Notes: generated by a model not told the origin, from the letters alone. Positions 22,662 to 31,629 are shown, counted from the stretch's first letter. The stretch is DNA of 64,000 nt from Streptomyces bottropensis ATCC 25435 (GCF_000383595.1 NZ_KB911581.1:6345519-6409518); one strand, 5' to 3'. Numbers and translations: made by a program.

Positions 22662-24713
22662 CTACCGCCGCCCCAGCGCCGGATCACTCACCCCGGCCCG
22701 GCCGTTCTCCACGTGCCCGGCGAACCTCCGCAGGAAGCCCCCGTCGGCGGTGACGGTCAGGTCGTACCAGCGGCGGCTCGACGCCAGGTCGAAGACCTCG
22801 CGGACTCGCGCCCCGGCCCGCACCCTGACCGAGCGGGACCGGCCGCCGTAGGCGCTCGCGACCTTCAGGGTCACGGTGCCGGCGCCCTTGTTGGTGAAGG
22901 TCAGCTCCACGTCGTCGCCGGTGTGCCGGGCGGTCACCTCCGGCCCGGCCTTCCCCGCCTCCCCCGGTCCCGCGAAGGCCCGCAGGAAGCCGTTGGGGCC
23001 GTGCACGGTCAGGTCGTACGAGCCGCCGGAGTACGCGGAGTTCCATGTGTCCGACACGGTCTTGCCCGCCTCGGTGGTGTACGTCCACGGTCCGTCCGTA
23101 CGGTTCCCGGAGGTGACGAGGAAGGCCGCTCCCGCCCTGCCGCCGGAGGCGAAGGTGAGCGTGAGGGTCCCGGCCTTGGGGTCGACCGCGCCGTCCACCC
23201 TGGGCGCGTACTTCAGCGGCCGGGCCGGGCGCACCCCGCGCTCCTGCCTCGGCATGCTGGGGTCGCCCGGCACGGCCGGCTTGTAGTCGGGGTGCCGCTC
23301 GCGGTCCTGCGGCTCGTACTCGTCGGTGTCCGGCAGCGCGGCGGGCCGGCTGTCCTTGCGGGAGAAGTCGAACGCGGCGGTGAGGTCACCGCAGATAGCC
23401 CGCCGCCACGGCGAGATGTTCGGCTCCCGCACCCCGAACCGGCGCTCCATGAACCGCAGGATCGAGGTGTGGTCGAGGGTCTCCGAGCAGACCCAACCGC
23501 CCTTGCTCCAGGGGGAGACGACCAGCATCGGCACGCGCGGTCCGAGCCCGTACGGACCGGCGACATGGTTCGCGCCGCCCGCGAAGAGGTCCGGGCCGAC
23601 GTCGACCGTCGACCTGCCGCGGGAGGCGTCGCGCGGCGGGAGCGGCGGCACGAGGTGGTCGAAGAACCCGTCGTTCTCGTCGTAGGTGATGAACAGGGCC
23701 GTCTTCGCCCAGACCGCCGGGTTGGAGGTCAGCGCGTCGAGGACCTGGGAGATGTACCAGGCGCCGTAGTTCGAGGGCCAGTTGGAGTGCTCGGAGAACG
23801 CCTCGGGCGCGGCGATCCAGGAGATCTGCGGCAGCCTGCCCGCCTTCACGTCGGCCCTCAGCCGGTCGAAGTAGCCGTCGCCGGCCTTGGCGTTCGTCCC
23901 GGTGCGGGCCTTGTCGTACCAGGGGTCACCGGGCTTGGCGTTGCGGTACTTGTTGAAGTAGAGCAGCGAGTTGTCGCCGTAGTTGCCCCGGTAGGCGTCC
24001 GCTATCCAGCCCCAGGAGCCGGCCGCGTCCAGGCCGTCACCGATGTCCTGGTAGACCTTCCACGAGACACCGGCCGCTTCGAGCCGCTCGGGGTAGGTGG
24101 TCCAGTCGTAGCCGACCTCGTCGTTGCCGAGGACGGGGCCGCCGCCCTTGCCGTCGTTGCCCGTGTACCCCGTCCACATGTAGTAGCGGTTGGGGTCGGT
24201 CGAGCCGATGAACGAGCAGTGGTAGGCGTCGCAGACGGTGAAGGTGTCGGCGAGGGCGTAGTGGAACGGGATGTCCTCACGGGTCAGGTACGCCATCGTC
24301 GTGGTGCCCTTGGCCGGCACCCACCTGTCGTACTTGCCGCCGTTGTAGGCGGCGTGCCCGTCCGGCCAGCTGTGCGGCAGGCCCTCCAGGAACTGCATGC
24401 CGAGGTCGTCGGCCTCGGGGTGGAAGGGCAGGACGTCCTTCGTGCCGTCCGACTGGTGCCAGACCGACCTGCCGTTGTCCAGCGTCACCGGATGGGGGTC
24501 GCCGAAGCCCCGTACGCCTCTGAGGGCGCCGAAGTAGTGGTCGAAGGACCGGTTCTCCTGCATGAGGACGACGATGTGCTCGACGTCCTCGATCGTGCCG
24601 GAGCGGTGGTGCGCGGGCAGTGCCGCGGCCCGCTGGATGCTGGCCGACAGTGCGCTGAACGCCGTTGTGGCGCCCGCTACCTGGAGGAATCGCCGCCGGT
24701 TGACTTCAGGCAT
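22662..24713 (-). CDS. Phosphocholine-specific phospholipase C, Tat-exported
   Basis: 683 residues from ATG 24713. The N-terminus carries a twin-arginine signal (EVNRRRFLQVAG) and an Ala-rich hydrophobic stretch. The catalytic domain is of the acid-phosphatase/PLC type (phosphoesterase family): HIVVLMQENRSFDHYFG near residue 45, TDPNRYYMWTG, and FITYDENDGFFDH. Two tandem DUF756 domains at the C-terminus (about 505-595 and 600-680, each with YDLTV and GFLR.FAG) are the mark of phosphocholine-specific bacterial PLCs. It would hydrolyse phosphatidylcholine or sphingomyelin outside the cell, giving phosphate and choline. Divergent from vanA. Confidence 0.93.
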   Translation of the reverse strand: MPEVNRRRFLQVAGATTAFSALSASIQRAAALPAHHRSGTIEDVEHIVVLMQENRSFDHYFGALRGVRGFGDPHPVTLDNGRSVWHQSDGTKDVLPFHPEADDLGMQFLEGLPHSWPDGHAAYNGGKYDRWVPAKGTTTMAYLTREDIPFHYALADTFTVCDAYHCSFIGSTDPNRYYMWTGYTGNDGKGGGPVLGNDEVGYDWTTYPERLEAAGVSWKVYQDIGDGLDAAGSWGWIADAYRGNYGDNSLLYFNKYRNAKPGDPWYDKARTGTNAKAGDGYFDRLRADVKAGRLPQISWIAAPEAFSEHSNWPSNYGAWYISQVLDALTSNPAVWAKTALFITYDENDGFFDHLVPPLPPRDASRGRSTVDVGPDLFAGGANHVAGPYGLGPRVPMLVVSPWSKGGWVCSETLDHTSILRFMERRFGVREPNISPWRRAICGDLTAAFDFSRKDSRPAALPDTDEYEPQDRERHPDYKPAVPGDPSMPRQERGVRPARPLKYAPRVDGAVDPKAGTLTLTFASGGRAGAAFLVTSGNRTDGPWTYTTEAGKTVSDTWNSAYSGGSYDLTVHGPNGFLRAFAGPGEAGKAGPEVTARHTGDDVELTFTNKGAGTVTLKVASAYGGRSRSVRVRAGARVREVFDLASSRRWYDLTVTADGGFLRRFAGHVENGRAGVSDPALGRR

Positions 24714-24998
24714 GGGTGGATGACCTCTTGTCCTGACGTGGTGCGTCGGATGTGACCTGCGCGCAAGGAATGGTCCAAGAGGAACCAACACCGGGGAAGG
24801 GCCCGTGGCGCGGGTGTGACGCGGGGAGGGCCGCCGTGCGAACAGCGGCGGGCGGGCGGCCCTCCTTCGGGCAAAGCCGGGTGCGGCGGGCTTCCGTCTG
24901 ACGGAAGGGGTATTGCCCGGTCCCGGGCGCGCTCAGGAATGTGGTGGCACGCGGAGTGACGTGGCTCCGCGGTCAGGGTTCTCAGGGACGGGATCGCC
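24714..24998. promoter_or_regulatory. Divergent regulatory region between plc and vanA with two dyads
   Basis: A perfect dyad CTTCCGTC-T-GACGGAAG (24891-24907) lies 91 bp before vanA and is a good operator candidate for the vanA operon. A longer one, GAGGGCCGCC paired with GGCGGCCCTC, spans about 24825-24863. No convincing -35/-10 pair was found. The regulator may be the IclR protein at the far end of the operon. Confidence 0.45.
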
Positions 24999-26063
24999 AT
25001 GCCTCACATGACCGCCTTCGCCAGGAATCAGTGGTACGTCGCCGCCTACGCCGAGGAGGTCGGGCGGGAGCTGCTCGGACGGACCGTCCTGGGTGAGCCG
25101 CTCGTGTTCTACCGGACCGAGGAGGAGGGGACGCCGGTGGCGCTGCACGACCGGTGTGTGCACCGCCGCTACCCGCTCTCGGAGAGCGGGCTGGACGGGG
25201 ACCGGATCGTGTGCGGCTACCACGGGTTCACGTACGACACGACGGGCGCCTGCGTGTACGTGCCGGGGCAGAAGCGGATCCCGCGGACGGCGCGCGTGGC
25301 CTCGTACCCCGTGGTCGAACAGGACTCGCTGATCTGGGTCTGGATCGGCGACCCGGCGCTCGCCGACCCGCAGACCATCCCGCGCGCCCGGCACCTGGCG
25401 GCCCCCGGCTGGACCACCGTGCGCGGCATGGAGCCGATCGACGCCGACTACGGGCTCCTCGTCGACAACCTGCTCGACCTGTCCCATGAGACCTATCTGC
25501 ACGGCGGCTACATCGGCACCCCCGAGGTCGCCGAGACGCCGATCACCACCGAGGTCGACGAGGGCGCCGGTGTGGTGCGGGTGAGCCGGCACATGGACGA
25601 CGCGGAGTGCCCGCCGTTCTACGCGAGGTCGACCGGCATCGAGGGCCGGATCACCCGCTGGCAGGACATCGAGTACTTCGCGCCCTGCCTGTACCTGCTG
25701 CACAGCCGCATCGCCCCCGTCGGCGTGCTCCCCGAGGCGGACGGCAGCGACCCGAACGGCTTCCACACCGAGATCACCTACGCGATCACCCCGTCCTCGG
25801 ACGGCAAGGTGTACGACTTCTGGATGGTCTCGCGGGACTGGGCGACCGAGAGCGAGGAGGTCACCGGGTTCCTCAGGGGCAACAACCACACGGTCGTCAT
25901 GCAGGACGTCGTCGCGCTGAACCTGCTCCAGGAGACGCTGGGCACCGAGCGCACCGGCTACCAGGAGCTGAGCATCAACATCGACACCGGTGGGCTGGCC
26001 GCCCGCCGCATCCTGGCCCGGCTGGTCGAGCAGGGCGAGAAGCCGGTGGAGAAGGTCCAGTGA
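24999..26063 (+). CDS. vanA: Vanillate O-demethylase oxygenase subunit (Rieske)
   Basis: 354 residues. Rieske [2Fe-2S] domain with C53, H55, C72 and H75 (CVHRRYPL ... CGYHG). The mononuclear iron site is in DNLLDLSHETYLHG with H163 and H168. Length, the AFARNQWYVAAY opening and the lack of a beta subunit match VanA-type O-demethylases. With the VanB reductase encoded 175 bp downstream it should convert vanillate to protocatechuate and formaldehyde, feeding the pca genes of this window. Related enzymes act on other methoxybenzoates, so the exact substrate is probable, not proven. ATG 25008 is an alternative start. Confidence 0.85.
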   Translation: MPHMTAFARNQWYVAAYAEEVGRELLGRTVLGEPLVFYRTEEEGTPVALHDRCVHRRYPLSESGLDGDRIVCGYHGFTYDTTGACVYVPGQKRIPRTARVASYPVVEQDSLIWVWIGDPALADPQTIPRARHLAAPGWTTVRGMEPIDADYGLLVDNLLDLSHETYLHGGYIGTPEVAETPITTEVDEGAGVVRVSRHMDDAECPPFYARSTGIEGRITRWQDIEYFAPCLYLLHSRIAPVGVLPEADGSDPNGFHTEITYAITPSSDGKVYDFWMVSRDWATESEEVTGFLRGNNHTVVMQDVVALNLLQETLGTERTGYQELSINIDTGGLAARRILARLVEQGEKPVEKVQ

Positions 26064-26242
26064 GCACGTCGCCCACCCACCGGACCGGAGAGGTCTACCG
26101 CGTCGACTGGCTGCCGGGCACGGACATCCTGCACGGCACCTGTCACTGCGGGCGCGAGCACACCGCGCAGGACCCCATCGAGATGTGGGAGTGGATGCTC
26201 GCCCACCCCCAAGGACACGAGCCGCAAGGGACCACGTCATGA
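26060..26242 (+). CDS. Small CHCG-motif protein coupled between vanA and vanB
   Basis: 60 residues from GTG 26060. It overlaps vanA by four bases (GTGA) and vanB by four bases (ATGA), so it is translated as part of the operon. The sequence is hydrophilic with a central GTCHCGREH motif, then DPIEMWEWMLAHPQGH. C and H residues in TCHCGREH could bind a metal, but there is no second Cys pair for a classical zinc ribbon. No signal or membrane segment. I do not recognise a named family. The tight coupling suggests a small accessory subunit or metal-handling factor for the demethylase. Confidence 0.7.
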   Translation: MSTSPTHRTGEVYRVDWLPGTDILHGTCHCGREHTAQDPIEMWEWMLAHPQGHEPQGTTS

Positions 26243-27204
26243 CCCCGTCCCCCTCGCCGTCGCCCGCGTCGCCCGCATACGAGGCCGAACTGGTCGTCGA
26301 GACCCGGGAGTTCGCGGCTGACGGTGTGCTGACCCTGACCCTGCGGCATCCGCTCGGCGAAGAACTCCCGGCCTGGGAGCCGGGCGCGCACATCGACGTG
26401 CTGCTGGGGCCGGAGCTGGAGCGGCAGTACTCGCTGTGCGGTGACCCGGCGGACCGCGGGGTCTGGCGGATCGGCGTCCTGCGCGAGCCCGACGGACGCG
26501 GTGGATCGGCTTACGTGCACACGGAGTTGGCACGGGGCGACAAGGTCCGGGTGCGCGGGCCGCGCAACAACTTCGCCCTGGAGCCGGTGCCCCGGTACCG
26601 GTTCGTGGCCGGCGGCATCGGCATCACCCCCATCCTGCCGATGCTGGCGGCGGCCGAGGCGGCGGGCGCGGAATGGTCCCTGCTGTACGGCGGGCGCAGT
26701 CGTGAATCCATGGCTTTCCAGGCCGAGTTGGCCGTGTACGGGGACCGGGTCACCGTCGCCCCGCAGGACGAGACCGGGCTGCTCGACCTCGGGTCCGTGC
26801 TGGACGGCCTGCCCGAGGACGCGCTCGTCTACTGCTGCGGGCCGGGCGCCCTGCTCGACGCGGTCGAGGCGCGGTGCCCGGGGAAGGCGTTGCGGATCGA
26901 GCGGTTCCGGCCGAAGGAGCGGGAGGCGGGTCCCGACAGCGAGTTCGAGGTCGTGCTGGAGCGGACCGGGAAGACCGTCACGGTGCCCGTGGGGGTCTCC
27001 GTGCTCGACTCCGTGCGGGCCGCCGGGGTCGAGGTCCTGTTCTCCTGCACGGAGGGCACCTGCGGGACCTGTGAGACGGACGTTCTGGAGGGCACCCCCG
27101 ACCACCGCGACTCGGTGCTGAGCGACGACGAGCGCGAGGCCGGGGAGACCATGCTCATCTGCGTGTCCCGGTGCCAGGGGTCACGGCTGGTGCTCGACCT
27201 GTAG
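26239..27204 (+). CDS. vanB: Vanillate O-demethylase reductase subunit (FMN / 2Fe-2S)
   Basis: 321 residues from ATG 26239. Phthalate-dioxygenase-reductase fold: flavin-binding region ERQYSLCGDP, NAD-binding region RFVAGGIGITPILPML and VYCCGPGALLDAV, and a C-terminal plant-type ferredoxin with C270, C275, C278 and C308 (CTEGTCGTC ... C). It passes electrons from NAD(P)H to the Rieske oxygenase. Its 3' end overlaps the convergent IclR gene by 24 bp, so antisense interference between the two mRNAs is possible. Confidence 0.9.
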   Translation: MTPSPSPSPASPAYEAELVVETREFAADGVLTLTLRHPLGEELPAWEPGAHIDVLLGPELERQYSLCGDPADRGVWRIGVLREPDGRGGSAYVHTELARGDKVRVRGPRNNFALEPVPRYRFVAGGIGITPILPMLAAAEAAGAEWSLLYGGRSRESMAFQAELAVYGDRVTVAPQDETGLLDLGSVLDGLPEDALVYCCGPGALLDAVEARCPGKALRIERFRPKEREAGPDSEFEVVLERTGKTVTVPVGVSVLDSVRAAGVEVLFSCTEGTCGTCETDVLEGTPDHRDSVLSDDEREAGETMLICVSRCQGSRLVLDL

Positions 27205-28029
27205 CGGTACGGCCCCGGCGCGCGCCCGGCCCGTGGCGGTCCCCGTCACGCACAGGTCGGCCTCGATCCGGGCGGCCGTGGCCAGCAGGTGGGGCAGCAG
27301 GTCCCGGCGCACCGACTCCACGGAGGTGCGGCCGGCGTGGACGGGGATGTTCACGCCGGCCACCACCTCGCCGTGCCGGTCGCGCACCGGGGCGGCGACC
27401 GACCGCAGCCCCTCCTCCAGTTCCTGGTCGACCACGGCGTACCCCTGGCGGCGCACCCGGCGCAGTTCGGTCCTGAGCCGGTCGGCGGAGGTGAGGGTGC
27501 GCCGGGTGAGGGGTCGGAGGTCGGCGCGGGCGAGGCGGGCGTCGGTCTCCTCGTCCGGCAGATGCGCGAGGAGCACCCGGCCGACGGAGGTGACGTGGGC
27601 CGGGAGGCGGGTGCCCACGGTGATCGTCGCCGTCATGATGCGGCGCGCGCCGACCCTCGCCACGTACACGATGTCGTCGCCGTCGAGGACGCACAGCGAG
27701 GAGGACTCCCCGACCTGTGCGACCAGTCGTTCCAGATGAGGTACGGCGAGGTCGGGGAGGGTGACGCTCGACAGGTACGCGTAGCCGAGTTCGAGCACGC
27801 GCGGGGTGAGCCGGAACAGCCGGCCGTCGGTGTGGACGTAGCCGAGGTCGACGAGCGTGAGCAGGAAGCGGCGGGCGGCGGCCCGGGTCAGCTCGCAGGC
27901 GCGGGCGACCTCGCTCAGCGTCAGTGCGGGGTGCTCGGCGTCGAAGGCGCGGACGACCGCGAGGCCCCGCTCGAAGGACCGGACGAAGTGCGGCCGGCGG
28001 GCTGCGCCGAACCGGTCTCGATCGGGCAT
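27181..28029 (-). CDS. IclR family regulator of the van/transport genes
   Basis: 282 residues from ATG 28029 with GGAGG six bases upstream. N-terminal winged helix (FVRSFERGLAVVRAF, LTLSEVARACELTRAAARRFLLTL, then GYVHTDGRLFRLTP) and the C-terminal IclR effector domain (SSSLCVLDGDDIVYVARV, TSVGRVLLAHL, QELEEGLRSVAAPVRDRHG). The HTH region resembles the PcaR/PobR/PcaU group that senses aromatic acids. It is divergent from the ABC importer and convergent with vanB, so it most likely controls both blocks in response to vanillate, protocatechuate or a precursor. The palindrome TGTGCGCACA in the divergent region is a possible site. Confidence 0.88.
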   Translation of the reverse strand: MPDRDRFGAARRPHFVRSFERGLAVVRAFDAEHPALTLSEVARACELTRAAARRFLLTLVDLGYVHTDGRLFRLTPRVLELGYAYLSSVTLPDLAVPHLERLVAQVGESSSLCVLDGDDIVYVARVGARRIMTATITVGTRLPAHVTSVGRVLLAHLPDEETDARLARADLRPLTRRTLTSADRLRTELRRVRRQGYAVVDQELEEGLRSVAAPVRDRHGEVVAGVNIPVHAGRTSVESVRRDLLPHLLATAARIEADLCVTGTATGRARAGAVPLQVEHQP

Positions 28030-28183
28030 CGTCGCCTCCAGGAACGCACGGAAACCGCACGAACGCCGCACGGACGCCACACGAACGAGGCTCCGCACCC
28101 GCGTACCGTACGCACGGCGGTGCGTGGTGCGCACGCTAGGAGCACACTTCTGCAACTGTCAACGGGCTTGCAGCGCAAGGGCA

Positions 28184-28212
28184 TTGACCCGCAACCGACG
28201 GCGTTCTACCTT
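28184..28212 (+). promoter_or_regulatory. Sigma70-type promoter of the ABC importer operon
   Basis: TTGACC at 28184-28189 and TACCTT at 28207-28212 are separated by 17 bp. Transcription should start near 28219, giving a leader of about 60 bases before the binding-protein gene. Confidence 0.65.
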
Positions 28213-28234
28213 CCCGCTGAGCACTTGTGTGCGG

Positions 28235-28244
28235 TGTGCGCACA
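28235..28244. promoter_or_regulatory. Palindrome downstream of the importer promoter (IclR operator candidate)
   Basis: TGTGCGCACA is a perfect 10-bp palindrome about 16 bases after the expected start site. It could act as a roadblock operator for the divergently encoded IclR protein. A related GGTGCGCACG-like half lies near 28123-28133. Confidence 0.35.
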
Positions 28245-28277
28245 GCCTGTCGAGGAGCGTTCCCACCAGGGGGAGTC

Positions 28278-29240
28278 ATGCGTCGTCTGCTCATCGGTCT
28301 CGCGGCCGGTGCCTTGTTCGTCTCCGCGACGGCCTGCGGTTCCTCCGGGCCTGGCGGCGGGGACGCGGGGTCCGGAGGCACGACCACGCTCAAACTCGGC
28401 GTCATCCCCATCATCGACGTCGCGCCCCTGTACCTGGGCGAGAAGAAGGGCTTCTACAGCAAGCGCGGTCTCGAACTGGAGCCCACGCTCGCGCAGGGCG
28501 GAGCGGCGATCGTGCCCGGGGTCGTCTCCGGCCAGTTCGACTTCGGCTTCAGCAACATGACCTCCCTGCTGGTCGCCCAGTCGAAGAACGTGCCGGTGAA
28601 GGCCGTGGTGAACGGGGTCGCCTCGACCGGCAAGGCCGGCGCCGACTTCGCGGAGATCATGGTCAGGAAGGGCAGCCCGCTCAAGACCGCCAGCGACCTG
28701 GAGGGCAAGAAGGTCGCGGCCAACACCCTGGGCAACATCTGCGACACCTCGGTCAACGAGTCGGTCCGCAAGGACGGCGGCGATCCGTCCGAGGTGGAGT
28801 ACGTGGAGATGCCGTTCGACCAGATGCCGGCCGCGCTCGCCAAGGGCCAGGTCGACGCGGCCTGCGTCGTGGAACCGGCGCTGGCCGCCATCAAGTCCCA
28901 GGGCGGCACCGTGCTGGCCTCGAACTTCGTCGACGTGTCGCCGTACCTCACCGTGGCCATGTACTTCACCTCGCAGAAGTACGCCGCCGAGAACCCGGAG
29001 ACGGTGAAGAAGTTCCAGGAGGCCACGGCGGAGTCGCTCGCCTACGCCGACGAGCACCCCGACGAGGTCCGCCAGATCATCACCACGTACACGAAGATCC
29101 CGCGGAACCTGCTGGAGACGGTCGTCCTGCCCCGCTGGCCCGCCGAGCCGGACCGCGCCTCCATCGAGCGGCTCGGCGAACTGGGCCAGAAGGACGGCCT
29201 GTTCGAGAAGACCCCGGACCTGGACGAGCTGCTGCCGTGA
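28278..29240 (+). CDS. NitT/TauT-type ABC transporter substrate-binding lipoprotein
   Basis: 320 residues from ATG 28278 after GGGGGAG. Lipobox SATAC places the lipidated Cys at residue 20. The mature part has the NMT1/SsuA-like fold: LKLGVIPIIDVAPLYLGEKKGFY at the N-terminus, VSGQFDFGFSNMTSLLVA, and the hinge DLEGKKVAANTLGNI. This family binds small organic acids, sulfonates, taurine or pyrimidine-type ligands. The position next to vanAB and a divergent IclR gene suggests an aromatic acid such as vanillate or a methoxybenzoate, which is inferred. It overlaps the first permease gene by four bases. Confidence 0.87.
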   Translation: MRRLLIGLAAGALFVSATACGSSGPGGGDAGSGGTTTLKLGVIPIIDVAPLYLGEKKGFYSKRGLELEPTLAQGGAAIVPGVVSGQFDFGFSNMTSLLVAQSKNVPVKAVVNGVASTGKAGADFAEIMVRKGSPLKTASDLEGKKVAANTLGNICDTSVNESVRKDGGDPSEVEYVEMPFDQMPAALAKGQVDAACVVEPALAAIKSQGGTVLASNFVDVSPYLTVAMYFTSQKYAAENPETVKKFQEATAESLAYADEHPDEVRQIITTYTKIPRNLLETVVLPRWPAEPDRASIERLGELGQKDGLFEKTPDLDELLP

Positions 29241-30010
29241 GGGGTGCCGACACGCTCCTCGGCGCGGCCGGGCTGACGGGGTTCCTCGCCCTGTGGGAGG
29301 CACTGCCGCGGCTCGGCCTGGTCGAGGACGAGTACCTCCCACCGGTCAGCCGGGTCGCCGGCGCGCTGGCCGGCGAACTCGCCGACGCGGCGTTCTGGAC
29401 GGCGCTCGGTGACACCCTGACGGGCTGGGCGCTCGGGCTCCTGATCGCCGCGACCGCCGGGATCCTCATGGGGATCGTCATCGCCGTCGTGCCGTATCTG
29501 CGGGAGGCGACGTCCTCCACGATCGAGTTCCTGCGCCCGATCCCCTCGGTCGCCCTGATCCCCCTCGCCGTCCTGCTGTACGGCAGCGAACTGCGGTCGG
29601 TGCTCCTGCTGGTGGTGTACGCGTCCTTCTGGCAGATCCTGATCCAGACCCTGTACGGCGTCCGGGACGTGGACCCGGTCGCCGAGGAGACCGCCCGCTC
29701 CTACGGCCTCGGCCCCTGGGCGCGGGTCCGGCACGTGCTGTGGCCCACCGCCCTGCCGTACGTCATGACGGGCCTGCGGCTGGCCGCCGCCGTGGCCCTC
29801 GTCCTGGCGGTGACGGCCGAACTGGTCATCGGGGCACCGGGGTTGGGCCAGCGCATCTCGGTCGCGCAGACCTCGCAGGCGGTGCCGGAGATGTACGCCC
29901 TGGTCGTGGTCACCGGGCTGCTGGGGCTGCTGGTCAATGTGGGCGCCCGTACGGTGGAGCGCCGGGCACTGGCCTGGCACCCGTCGGTGCGCGGGGAGGT
30001 GGCGGGGTGA
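29237..30010 (+). CDS. ABC transporter permease 1 (SsuC/TauC-like)
   Basis: 257 residues from GTG 29237, overlapping the upstream stop by four bases. Six membrane helices. The permease loop that contacts the ATPase reads EETARSYGLGPWARVRHVLWPTALPYVMTGLRLA, matching the EAA motif of NitT/TauT transporters (given here only by its position, about 153-186). It pairs with the second permease as a heterodimer, as two non-identical permeases are encoded. The second permease overlaps as GTGA. Confidence 0.87.
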   Translation: MRGADTLLGAAGLTGFLALWEALPRLGLVEDEYLPPVSRVAGALAGELADAAFWTALGDTLTGWALGLLIAATAGILMGIVIAVVPYLREATSSTIEFLRPIPSVALIPLAVLLYGSELRSVLLLVVYASFWQILIQTLYGVRDVDPVAEETARSYGLGPWARVRHVLWPTALPYVMTGLRLAAAVALVLAVTAELVIGAPGLGQRISVAQTSQAVPEMYALVVVTGLLGLLVNVGARTVERRALAWHPSVRGEVAG

Positions 30011-30786
30011 GACGGCCGCTGCTGCGGCTGGTGTACGTCGTCGCCCTCCCCCTCGTCCTGGTCACCGTCTGGTGGTTCGCCTCGTACGGCAGCACCGATG
30101 TGTTCCGGCCGCCCCTGCGCACGATCCTCGCCGCCTTCCCGGACGTCTGGACGGCCGAGCGGGCGCGCGCCGACGTGCTGCCGAGCCTGCTGCGCCTGTC
30201 GGCCGGGTACGCGGTGGCGGCCGTCGTCGGCGTCGCGCTCGGCACGGTCATCGGCTCCTACCGCCGGGTGCGGTCGGTGTGCGAGCCGGTCCTGGAATTC
30301 CTGCGGGCCGTGCCGCCGCCCGTCCTCGTCCCGGTCATCACGCTGTTCGCGGGCATCGGCGACACGATGAAGATCGCCGTCATCGCGAGCGGCTGTGTGT
30401 GGCCGGTCCTGCTCAACACCGTCGAGGGCGTACGTGCGGTGGACCCGGTGCTGTCGGAGACGGCCCGGTCGTACGGCATCACGGGCGCGGCCCGGCTGCG
30501 GAACGTCGTCCTGCGCTCGGCGAGTCCGCAGATCTTCGCGGGGCTGCGGCAGGCGCTGTCGATCGGCATCATCCTCATGGTCATCAGCGAGATGACCGCG
30601 TCCAGCGACGGACTGGGGTACACGATCGTCCAGTTTCAGCGCGGTTTCGCGATCCCCGACATGTGGACCGGCATTCTCGTCCTCGGTCTGCTGGGGTTCC
30701 TGCTGTCCGTGGTCCTCCGGCTGGTGGAGCGGCGCGTACTGGGCTGGTACCACGGTCTGCGCGCGTCCTCCCGGCGGTCCTGGTGA
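30007..30786 (+). CDS. ABC transporter permease 2 (SsuC/TauC-like)
   Basis: 259 residues from GTG 30007. Six membrane helices with an EAA-type loop (SETARSYGITGAARLRNVVL) and the preceding LEFLRAVPPPVLVPVITLFAG helix typical of SsuC/TauC permeases. Similar to permease 1 in the loop but divergent elsewhere, so a heterodimer is likely; most related systems encode one permease only. Its stop overlaps a GTG that could begin the ATPase gene. Confidence 0.87.
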   Translation: MRRPLLRLVYVVALPLVLVTVWWFASYGSTDVFRPPLRTILAAFPDVWTAERARADVLPSLLRLSAGYAVAAVVGVALGTVIGSYRRVRSVCEPVLEFLRAVPPPVLVPVITLFAGIGDTMKIAVIASGCVWPVLLNTVEGVRAVDPVLSETARSYGITGAARLRNVVLRSASPQIFAGLRQALSIGIILMVISEMTASSDGLGYTIVQFQRGFAIPDMWTGILVLGLLGFLLSVVLRLVERRVLGWYHGLRASSRRSW

Positions 30787-30809
30787 AACGGGAGAAGGGG
30801 CAGCCGGCG

Positions 30810-31610
30810 ATGGACGCCTTGCTGGAAGTGGCGGGTCTGCGGAAGGTCTACGAGGGTTCCGGGCGCCGGGTGGAGGCGGTGCGGGACCTCACCTTCACCG
30901 TGGACGCCGGCGAACTGGTCTGCCTGGTGGGCCCGTCGGGCTGCGGCAAGACGACCCTGCTCAAATGCGTGGCCGGGCTGCTGAACCCGACCGCCGGTGA
31001 GGTCCGCCTCGGGGGACGGCCGGTGGACGGCCCGCCGCCGGGCATGGCTGTCGTGTTCCAGGAGTACGGGCGCAGCCTGTTCCCCTGGATGCGGGTCCGC
31101 GACAACGTCGAACTGCCCCTGCGGCAGAAGAGGTCGGGCAGGGCCCGGCGGCGGGAACTGGTCGACGACGCGCTCGCCTCCGTCGGTCTGTCCGACGCGG
31201 CGGACGCCTACCCCTGGCAGCTGTCCGGCGGTATGCAGCAGCGGGTCGCCATCGCCCGCGCGCTGGCGTACGAGCCGGAGGTGCTGCTGATGGACGAGCC
31301 GTTCGCGGCGGTCGACGCCCAGACCCGGGCCGATCTGGAGGACCTCGTGCGGGGCCTGTGGCGGGATCGGAGCATCACGATCCTCTTCGTCACCCACGAC
31401 ATCGACGAGGCCGTCTATCTCGGCGAACGGGTCCTCGTCCTCTCCGCCTCCCCCACCGTCGTGCGGGAACAGCTCAAGGTCGACCTGCCCGCCGACCGGG
31501 ACCAGCTGCACACCCGGGTGGCGCCCCGCTTCGCGGAGCTGCGGACCCAGGTGTACGAGCAGATCCAGGCGGCGAAGCGGGGTGTCCCGCCGGTCCTGGA
31601 CAAGGGGTGA
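30810..31610 (+). CDS. ABC transporter ATP-binding protein (SsuB/TauB-like)
   Basis: 266 residues from ATG 30810, nine bases after GAAGGGG; GTG 30783, which overlaps the permease stop, is an in-frame alternative adding nine residues. Walker A GPSGCGKTT, Q-loop VFQEYGRSLFPW, signature LSGGMQQRVAIARAL, Walker B EVLLMDEPF and the H-loop FVTHDIDEA are all present. It powers the two-permease importer and completes a four-gene unit. A strong hairpin follows the stop. Confidence 0.92.
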   Translation: MDALLEVAGLRKVYEGSGRRVEAVRDLTFTVDAGELVCLVGPSGCGKTTLLKCVAGLLNPTAGEVRLGGRPVDGPPPGMAVVFQEYGRSLFPWMRVRDNVELPLRQKRSGRARRRELVDDALASVGLSDAADAYPWQLSGGMQQRVAIARALAYEPEVLLMDEPFAAVDAQTRADLEDLVRGLWRDRSITILFVTHDIDEAVYLGERVLVLSASPTVVREQLKVDLPADRDQLHTRVAPRFAELRTQVYEQIQAAKRGVPPVLDKG

Positions 31611-31629
31611 GCGCGGGTGGAGCGGTTGT

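Noticed and set aside
21726..24755. Plus-strand open frame of about 1000 codons across the DMT and phospholipase C genes
   Set aside because: It crosses two well-supported genes and a terminator hairpin in another frame or strand, and reads as Arg/Gly/Val-rich filler.
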